NCBI RefSeq assembly: GCF_018294505.1
Contig: NC_057814.1
Coordinates: forward strand, 40,852,341 to 40,916,340
Source of the DNA: Triticum aestivum
Lineage: Eukaryota > Streptophyta > Magnoliopsida > Poales > Poaceae
Length of the DNA stretch: 64,000 nucleotides
Reading direction: 5' to 3'
The notes beneath the pieces were generated by a model. The model was not told the DNA's origin. It saw nothing but the letters and a program-made list of their open reading frames with translations, and did no database searches. Both the position numbers and the translations under genes were made by a program. The first letter of the stretch is position 1. Each line of letters opens with the position of its first letter. Positions 56,629-64,000 of this stretch are shown here, piece after piece.

Positions 56629-57247
56629 TTTCAAACAGGAACATTTGGCCTATGGGTGTATATGTATGGAGAAAATTAGTAATTAAATAAAAATTAAAAA
56701 TAAATATTGCTTTTTTCTTCAAGTCAGCAAATAAATATTGTTTTTTTCTTCAAGTCAATGCTTGTTTTTTATTCGTGAAAATTTATATAGTGGAGCAAAA
56801 AAAGTCAAGTTTATTTAAAAAATAATTCTAAACTTTTTTGAATTTTTTAAAATTATAAAATAAATCCCATGTCAGGTGTATATATAACTGGCCTTGGGCC
56901 AGGCCGGGCCGGGCTAAAAAAGCCCACGGCAGAAAAACTAAGGCCCAGGCTCTACCATTGGGCCTACTTTTCAAGCCCAAGCCCGGCCCATCTGGTAAAA
57001 AGCCCTGGAAAGCCCTTAGGGCTTAGGGCCATGGCCTCTTCCTTAAATGCCAATATGCCAAGCCCAAACCCGTCCAGGCCCTGCCGGTGGGCTCAAAACT
57101 CAGGCCCAAGCTCAGCCCATGGGCAAGCCCATCGGGCCTAGGCCCTGGATTTTAGGGCCGGGTCTGAGTGGGCCGACAGGGCCGGGCCTGAGATGGCCAG
57201 GACTAGGTGTATATTGTATGTACACCCAGGAACCAAAGGGTATTTTC
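56629..57247. mobile_element. Unclassified 619-bp insertion
   Basis: Bounded by the 10-bp direct repeat CATACAATTT (56619-56628, 57248-57257). Sister units lack it. The right half (56880-57200) is a dense GGCCC/GGGCC word field (GGCCGGGCC, AAGCCCGGCCC). No TIR or coding region recognised. TSD length hints at Mutator. Confidence 0.55.
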
Positions 57248-57323
57248 CATACAATTTCAGCTAATTAAGCATGGGACGATACTTCATTCCGAACACAAAC
57301 TAGCAACTTTGTGCATGACTTGC

Positions 57324-57713
57324 CGAAAATGCCAAACGGTGACCAAGTTTCATTTGAAAATTTTAAAATTCAAACTTATCAGTTTCAAAAAATTCTGAAA
57401 ATAAACATACATATACCTAGATGCATAATGTACATGTGTGCAAATTTTCAGGTCGAAATGAATTCAAGTGTGAGCTACACAAAAAAGACAAATCTGAGGC
57501 CTTTTAGCATATGTACTGTTCATCTTTAAAGTCCATGAAATTTTTTTTGTGCATCGCAATTCAAGGTATTTCATCCTGAAATTTTTCACACATACACTTT
57601 ACATCCTTCCATACATGTGTAATTTTTTTCAGATTTTTTGAACTGGAATTTGTGAATTTTGAATTTTTCAAAATAAAGGGCTCCATGGAGCTCGGTCTCC
57701 AAAATGCCCTACT
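57324..57713. mobile_element. Mutator-like MITE
   Basis: 390 bp between 10-bp direct repeats CATGACTTGC (57314-57323, 57714-57723). The right end has GGAGCTCGGTCTCCAAAATG. TIRs are weak. Sister units continue uninterrupted across this point. Confidence 0.65.
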
Positions 57714-57723
57714 CATGACTTGC

Positions 57724-58083
57724 TGACAAGTTAAAATATCTGAAAAATTAGAGCACCCCTTTCAGAAAGGTTCAACAGAAAGCATTTGGGAAGTGGCAAA
57801 CCCTAAACAGGGGTACTTATTTTTGTTTATACTTTGTACAGTGTCACAGAAGCTTATTCTTGATCTATCACTGGTACAAGGGAGTAGAGTAAATAAGAAA
57901 TTAGGTCCAGCAAATGACACCACATAAAACGGTCAGATAACCTTTGCTAAACGGTCTCGAACGGCTTCCCCTAACGGCGCCTCTATGAAAGACCTGGTGC
58001 CTAAAGCCTTCACGTTTGCCCCTCTAAACTCCAAAAAGAACTTCATTACTTCACTTCACTGGAGGTTTTGGTCAGGTCCTGGA
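57724..58083 (-). other. IBA57 3' untranslated/downstream region
   Basis: Sequence just beyond the stop codon on the minus strand. The same 360 bp recurs, degraded, in every unit of the tail array, so this segment was part of the original duplicated block. No clear poly(A) signal was picked out. Confidence 0.7.
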
Positions 58084-61000
58084 TCAAGCGACTGCGCTCT
58101 GCTGTTCTAGGACCTGTGTCCACTCAGCCGGCCACCAGTCTGGCTTGATTGCCTTGACCCTCACATCTCTCTTGTCGCTGATGGCGAGGGTTGCGTTTTC
58201 CTTCAGTGCTGCATCGAGCCGCAACAGGCCCATCCCACGGCTGCCGAGAGCGGTGCTTACCGTACCCACTTTCTTACCAGAGGCGTCGTCCACGACATCT
58301 GAGCCCGGAGCAACAGCCTGCTCAAGTTCTGATAACAGAGGTTGCAGAATCAATATCCGGTTGACAGAGACTGGATGATTGCATCATTTAGCACAGAATA
58401 AATACCTTTGTCATTTTCATCTACAAACTTCAAGGGTATCAGGCGCTTCCTGATGACACCACGGTGGTGTGTGCGCGCGATCAGCTCCTGACCAATATAG
58501 CACCCCTTGTCAAATGAAATAGCATTCAGGCCTGCAAGATTGTACTCGAGCGGAATTGCTTCACCTGATATAAAAGTAGTTTTAGCAAAAGAGGAAAGAA
58601 CAAGCATTTTAATGTTTAAGCTGGAAATGTAGGTAAACATAGTGTAACAGCCAAAAATGATATAATTAGGAAAGCAAGAAAGGGCAGGAGAAAAGATGTT
58701 AGTTAAGCATAGACAGAGTACCCATACCAACTTGCCCATTTGCTACAGCCTACAAGAGACAAGAGACTGCTTCTAAGCTATGCCCCTACAGCCACCCTAC
58801 TGAACAATTCACTAGCACGAATCGACCAGAATCTCTGGGCTCCTAGCATTACTATCTCAAGTCGCAAGACAGAAATGAAATCGCCTATACGATTTACGCT
58901 ACTGTAGGCTTCTAAGCTCTTCCTTATAGATAATATATGCCATTGTAAAATATCCATCACCACCACTAACCAACCAGAATGACCTGACAAACCATGAGTA
59001 CGCAATCTAATTCCTTAAAATTGCTTCAGTAGATGCAGATGTTTTCATCAATAGTTTTACTGTTGTTAACAGGATGTAGCACAGTTCTTCCTGTACCATT
59101 GAATTACATTGCTGGGTAGCAGTTTAAATGGCGACTAAACGAATCATTCCAGAACCGAAGCCATGTCCTTAACCAAGGAACATCAAATAGCTATACAAAT
59201 CTCTAAGTATGCTGATGTTTCAGTGTCTTAACAGATCAACTGGAAATTAATCCTACCTTTTGGTATTTCAGTTGAGCCTTCTGCAACCCCATTTTCTATA
59301 CGCCAAAGCAAATAATGGCGTTCATCTGCTTCTTTGTCAGCCTCAACAAGTGGTGCTGCGGGCAAAACCAAGAGTTACTTGCATGTTCAAATAACCATCG
59401 GTGGATATTGAGCACCATATCAAATGTAATTTTAGAAAGCACCAAGAACAAATGACTTACGTATTGTATCAGCTGGAAATATTCCTCTGTAGCCAAGAAT
59501 GTCAAGCCGAGGATCTTTGAGCCACTGCCAACCATGACCGTTCCCTTGTGCAGATGACTCAGCAGCATGGTCACTACCTTGTCCCCATCCAATGGATTGA
59601 GCCTCGGGTTCTTGAGTGGAAGGTCCAGCATGTGCCACATCGTTTCCAAATCTTTGCCAGCACAAAAACTCCTCACTTACATTATCTATCTCAACCTTGC
59701 TCCGCAGCCGATATCTACAAAATGGATTGCCAGGACTCAAGACATTTGAACTGGAGAAAGTTTACGCATGCGGAAAGCAATAACAAAACGATACAAAAAT
59801 CATTAAAATTCTCATATACTCCTACTAGACTACTAGAGCTCAACACAACAACAACCTAGCAGCTACCTATAATTCGTGCAAGGAAAGCTACTCCATAGCC
59901 CATACGATGATTTCCTACTTGAGACTAGACATTCCCAGTAGGTCCACAATCCTACTTGACACTAAAGCATTCACAACAGTGGGCCAATGACGTTCTTCAG
60001 TTGCAATTTTCAGTCTTAGCACCTGAAATTTCCAAACTCCTGTAAGAGTCAGAACTCCAAACATACTGCACTGAAGTGTCCAGCAGAACTGAGAAAATAG
60101 CCATCTGCTCGTCAAGTCATTAACTACCCAAGCAAACAGGCGAAAATCACTCAGCCCTGCCTTGACTCCAGAAACTCCATTCCTCACAGTGATTGCCCCA
60201 TCAGTTGATTAGCTCGTAAATTTCTTCCCAAATTAACGCTGCTTTCCATCGCAGACCGATTACGATCCCTAGTTGAGACCAAAACATGCTCCAACTTCCC
60301 AATTGCGAGCCAACTGATCCAAATTTAAGGTTATCGGCAATGAAACTTCAAAATTTATGACTCTCAGTTATGGCACTAAAATGTCCAACCGTAATGGGCA
60401 CACAATCGATCATCTGCAAATTGTAACCTGACTACCCAAGGAAACAGCTAATCAACCAGCAACTGCTTTGATTACGGAAGCTCCATCTCCTAAAGTGGTT
60501 GGTTAACGGTTTCCCCCATGGGTTAATTAGCTCGTACAGCACTGTTCACTTCCCGAAACTAATCTTGCTTTTCCGGTCGCAGTTCAACCACAGACAGAGT
60601 AATGACTGCAACTGCAAACCCCGTTAACAAGTCAGCCGCGCGAATCCTCACCTCTTGAAGCAGGCGAGCAGCTCGTCGACCTCGGCGGCGTCCACATCCG
60701 CGAGCACCTCCCCGCCATCACCCTCCCCATCCTCCCCGCCGGGCCGCTCCCCGGTCTGGGGCGCGGCCCCGGTGCGGTCGAGCATCTGGGAGCGCGGGGC
60801 GGGGCGGTAGAGGAAGAGGTCGTAGAGGAACCGGCCCTGCGGCGTGAGCAGCGCGGCGTACTGCGGCGGCGGCGCCCGCGCGGGCAGGTTGGGCGTGGGC
60901 GCGTACCTCTGCGGCTGGGACGACGAGGCGTGGGAGAGGAGGACGTCGTTGGTGAGGAGCGAGTTGAGGAAGCGCGCCGCCTCGGGGCCCCGGAAGCGGA

Positions 61001-61118
61001 CCACGGCGCGCGACGCCAGGCGGCTCGCCAGCACGCCCGGGTCCGCCGGCGGGCCCGTGTGGAGCAGGCGGCGGGCGCCCGGACCGTAGCGCGCCAGGCG
61101 GCGGGCGAGCGGCAGCAT
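58084..61118 (-). CDS. IBA57: IBA57-like mitochondrial Fe-S cluster assembly protein
   Basis: Five minus-strand exons: 60652-61118, 59461-59714, 59257-59355, 58406-58564, 58084-58328 (stop TGA 58086-58084). All introns are GT-AG, all phases match, giving 407 residues; the last intron is only 77 bp. The N-terminus [19 protein letters not shown] is arginine-rich like a mitochondrial presequence. The GcvT/YgfZ fold follows ([35 protein letters not shown]), then [25 protein letters not shown] and the family signature KGCYIGQE (residues 293-300), with [12 protein letters not shown] and [16 protein letters not shown]57 acts with ISCA proteins and folate in maturing mitochondrial [4Fe-4S] proteins. 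An upstream in-frame ATG (61205) would add 29 proline-rich residues; I prefer 61118. Length fits plant homologues (about 390-410). Confidence 0.93.
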
Positions 61119-61396
61119 GGGGAGGGAGGAGCTGGAGACGGGGACGGGGGTTTTGCGGTCGGGGTTTGGGGCGAATCTGGGGTGGGGATGGGGAGGTCGG
61201 GTCACGGCGTTTTCCGGGGGGTGGAAGCGGCGGCGGCGGTGGAGGTGGGGTGGGGGGGACGCGTGGGGAGGGACGTGGCGGGAGCGCGAGCCGGTGCGTG
61301 CGTGTGCTCGGGTCGCGTGGGCCGTGGAGATGTGTAGACGAGGGGTGTCGTGTGGTTACCTCTGCGGTGACTCGTGTGGCCGGCACGGTTAAAATA
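61119..61396 (-). promoter_or_regulatory. IBA57 5' region, GC-rich
   Basis: CpG-rich upstream sequence, typical of grass housekeeping genes. No clear TATA box. AT-rich sequence begins at about 61390. Confidence 0.45.
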
Positions 61397-61668
61397 AAAA
61401 AAATTAAACATTAGTAAAGAGACAAGGGCTCATACAGACGCGCACACACTCGCCCTATGAGCACACCCGCACGTCCTAACCATATGAGCATCTCCGACGG
61501 ACTGAGCCGACATATTATCTTATAAAGTTACCGTAGGCGCCCCGTCGTCGACGGAAACGTCTTCTCCCACTGAAAGTGTATTATCGAAAATTCTGAAATA
61601 AATCCAGGATAAATGCGAGCACCGCGATTTAAACCCTGGTGGGCTGATGGGCACGGTTAGAATACTTG
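61397..61668 (-). repeat. Dispersed repeat, possibly SINE-type
   Basis: On the minus strand it starts with a tRNA B-box-like CCAGGGTTTAAATC and ends in an AT-rich tail (TTTAATTTTTTTTATTTT). A widely recurring type in Triticeae as I recall it; classification is tentative. Confidence 0.35.
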
Positions 61669-61674
61669 TGAGTA

Positions 61675-61735
61675 CTCCTTCTAAACTAATGTTCACATCT
61701 AATCTAAACGATCTTATATTAGTTTATAGAGGAAG
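61675..61735. mobile_element. Stowaway-type MITE, 61 bp
   Basis: TA-flanked; CTCCTTCTAAACTAAT against the inverted ATTAGTTTATAGAGGAAG. Confidence 0.7.
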
Positions 61736-61779
61736 TATTTTTTTTCTTAACGCAGTACATATACATACATGCACATGCA

Positions 61780-62579
61780 CTTGCCCTCACGTTCCAGTTG
61801 GCTCATCGCTACAATCGGCCAAACCGTCATCCCTCCTACCTACGGCCGTTCATTGTCCCTCGCAAAAACCAAGCATTTTCTTTTGCGGAACTAGTCATCC
61901 CTCTACCACCACCACCCCCATACACAAATGTTTATCCCCATTGATTTATCCGCTAACTGGACATCGTCCCTCGCTATCTGTGACTGGGTGTCATCGCCAA
62001 ACCCATTCCTCACTTTGCCCTCTCCTTGTCGCTCCCCACTGACTCGTTAGCTACAATTAGCCAAACTGTTGTCATCCGCTACTCGAGGCCGGTTGTTGCC
62101 ATCCCAACCCCTCAACTAAGCAATCTTTCGTCGACCTAGTCATCGCTCTATGCCCCATCCCTCCCCTTGGCCCTTCATCCCCATAGATTTATCTACTACC
62201 TAACCATCGTCCCTCGCTACCTGCGACCGGCTATCATCGCCCCAAGCCTCCCAACTAAAAAATATTTTCCACTAACCCAGCCATCCCTCACTCCCCCTCC
62301 CCCATGCCCCCTACTGACTCATTCTCTACAATCGGCCGAACCACTGTCCCTCGTTGCCTGCAATCGGTCATTGCCGTCCTAATCCCTCAGTCAAGCACTC
62401 TATCTCGCGGACCTACTCATCAGTGGTGGAGCTAGTAGAGAACGGCAGGGGAGGGGCAGAGCAGAAAATATGATTGTTTGGGGGGGAGGCGGGGGGGGGG
62501 GCTAATGACTATTTCTTTCTTCAATCATAGCCCCTAGAAAAAAAAAAGTCTTCAGTGTTTTCTCTGATCATGGGGGGCA

Positions 62580-62610
<31 letters not shown>

Positions 62611-62930
62611 GCGCCCCCGAAATGCACATAACTCCGCCATTGCTACTCATCCCTCTATCCCACCTCCCCCTGAATTTCATCCCCATTGATTGATCCACTG
62701 CCTAACCAGTGTCCCTCGCTACCTGTGACCGGTTGTCATCACCCAAGCCCCCCAACCAAGTAGTCTTTTTCGTCGCCCCAGCCATCCGGCCCTCACTCCC
62801 GCTCCCCACCGACTCATTCTCTACCATCGGCCAAACCGTCGTTACCGCCGACTGTTGTCGTCCAAACCCCTCAACATAGCAGTCTCTTCCGCGGACCTTC
62901 TATCCCCACACAGCCGAACCGGCCCACCAT
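61780..62930. repeat. Degenerate tandem repeat, about 250-bp period
   Basis: Landmark CATCCCCAT(T/A)GATTTATC with TCGTCCCTCGCTA recurs near 61935, 62188 and 62680 (the last interval is widened by a 222-bp hAT insertion and one more unit). CT-rich on the plus strand. No coding potential. Confidence 0.75.
62421..62642. mobile_element. hAT-type MITE
   Basis: 222 bp, TIRs CAGTGGTGGAGCTAG and, inverted, ATAACTCCGCCATTG, with perfect 8-bp TSD CTACTCAT (62413-62420, 62643-62650). Contains an uninterrupted C run of about 28 (62583-62610), whose length is unreliable in assemblies. Confidence 0.87.
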
Positions 62931-63279
62931 TAGCCATCAGCCATCAGACTCGCTTCCGTCGGCAACACATTTCCTTCCCATGAAAATAGATTGAAACCTA
63001 CAGATTTATCAAGCAACCGAGAAATAGCAAATGTGCCTGATAAAACAGACTCGACATTATTTTCAAGGACACAACTGAGAAACAACAAATGGAACTCCAT
63101 GGTGTTTCTAATGCTGGGAATCCAGATCACTGACTGTGCTAATACCCGTGTTTAGAGGTTGGACTGTTCTGGTTCCTACACCTCCAAATCTTTCTACACA
63201 TACATCCATTGGGGAGGTGTTGCTACCCCCATTTGGGAGAAATTTCGGCAGATTAGAGTGCCTCATAGATATTTGGTAT
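62931..63279. other. No gene recognised
   Basis: Sequence between the tandem repeat and the LINE fragment. Some LINE ORF2 flavour on the plus strand but no assignable domain. Confidence 0.4.
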
Positions 63280-63760
63280 TTGTTTGATTGGTTACACATA
63301 ACAAAATTTTGACTCATGATAACTTGAGTAAAAGACACAGTTGAAGATATTTCTTGTTTGTTCTGTAGCGAAGCAGAAACAGTGAATCATCTAGTGTGTG
63401 AATGCATTGTTGCAAGTCTTTTTTGGCAAACTGTCACTGGTGTTTTTCTTTTCTTTTTTGCTTTACTGCCCCTACACACATATCGGATCTCCCACTTCCT
63501 GTGGAATTGTGATAAAAAGAAGAGTATCGTTGGTGTTTCTGCTGTAGCAACGGTGTGGTGCTTATGGACAACTCGTAATGTCATTGTTTTCAGGGAGCAA
63601 AGTGGAGATACCCGGATTGTGTTTGGGGATGATAGGTAGACTACTTCACCACTGGATAATTATGTGCTCAGAGGGACAACAACTACAGGTGATGAAGGGG
63701 TTTGTTGCCTCAGTTCTAATAAAATGGGGCAGGGGAAACCCCTTGTCTTAAAGAAAAAAC
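63280..63760 (+). pseudogene. LINE ORF2 zf-RVT end and 3' tail
   Basis: Broken frames read LFCSEAETVNHLVCEC, IVASLFWQTVTGVF, then AVATVWCLWTTRNVIVFRE, the C-terminal zinc-finger region of plant L1 ORF2. Ends with TCTAATAAAATGGGGCAGGG and AAACCCCTTGTC plus an A-rich tail. 5'-truncated and dead. Confidence 0.8.
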
Positions 63761-64000
63761 CCAGCACCGTGCCACTGCAGCAGAAAGAAAATAGTTCTGC
63801 AAGACAAAGCTAGCAGAAGAACCACCGAATCATCAGAACATCCTATTTCGACACCCTCAGCCAAGCCCGTTTGCACAATCTTAGAAAATACCAGTTTTAT
63901 TAAGCACCCAGAGGTCCGGAACATAGCTTCTAATCTTCTAGGGTTATTTGTGTAACCCGACACCAAGGGACATTACAGATAGTAGAGTTAATAGCGTATC
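63761..64000. other. No feature recognised
   Basis: Unique-looking sequence to the window edge; nothing assignable. Confidence 0.5.

Larger units (their letters stand above)
46774..57723. repeat. Degenerate IBA57-tail repeat array, right part
   Basis: Continues the array of 11200-13941. Repeating blocks are: IBA57 3' flank and exon 5/4 copies (starting near 48290, 49950, 50880, 52900); a block with CATGCTC(A/T)TATATAGTTTG; and a block with GCATCAGGATTTGTG (near 46905, 49175, 50540, 52310, 54700). All are in the same orientation as the gene's own tail at 57724. Copies differ by indels and by the insertions listed separately. No host gene besides the exon copies. Confidence 0.8.

Noticed and set aside
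58350..58739. Single 129-codon minus frame over IBA57 exon 4
   Set aside because: It reads through introns 3 and 4; spliced exons match the conserved family better.
60930..61337. Plus-strand 135-codon frame over IBA57 exon 1
   Set aside because: GC-rich shadow of the real minus-strand exon; arginine/glycine-rich composition with no domain.
1..64000. tRNA, rRNA or snoRNA genes
   Set aside because: No cloverleaf or conserved rRNA segment was recognised by eye; PBS sites only mimic tRNA 3' ends. A tRNAscan run would be decisive.

Overview
This is plant nuclear DNA, most likely from a Triticeae grass (wheat, Aegilops or barley). The sequence carries BARE1/Angela/WIS-type Copia LTRs, a Maximus-like (SIRE-clade) Copia element, a Sabrina/WHAM-type (Athila-like) Gypsy element, a large CACTA element, Stowaway MITEs and LINE fragments. 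I see one apparently intact host gene, on the minus strand at 58084-61118. It encodes a mitochondrial IBA57-like (YgfZ/GcvT-fold) iron-sulfur assembly protein in five exons. Family names are from memory; domains, splice sites, LTR ends and target-site duplications (TSDs) were read directly.

Layout: 1-7036 is the right part of a CACTA transposon with two assembly gaps, inserted in a decayed Angela-type Copia whose 3' LTR is 7918-9507. 9508-11165 holds a TIR element and LINE debris. 11200-13941 and 46774-57723 are two halves of one degenerate array of repeat units containing copies of the IBA57 3' end (exons 4 and 5 plus 3' flank). The array lies directly downstream of the real gene and is peppered with small insertions, several readable against an empty copy in a sister unit.

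The middle (13942-46768) is a nest of insertions, most with exact TSDs. A small non-autonomous Copia-type element (403-bp LTRs, TSD tggag) entered the array. A Helitron (CTAG end, 3' hairpin, A/T target) entered its 5' LTR. An Athila-like element (17737-42150, TSD ataat) entered the Helitron. A Maximus-like Copia (21653-39011, TSD ccgta) entered that. A solo Angela-type LTR (30013-31736, TSD gtttg) and a truncated Angela-type element (33359 to about 36895) entered the Maximus.

The most interesting unit is the Helitron. Without later insertions it is about 6.55 kb and carries, in one orientation, a captured 5' segment of HIRA (H3.3 histone chaperone) with its promoter region, followed by a captured 5' segment of AAR2 (U5 snRNP assembly factor). 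Both fragments are broken. There may be a third, unidentified captured fragment. The host gene and its tail array are otherwise independent of the transposons, which only use the region as an insertion target.
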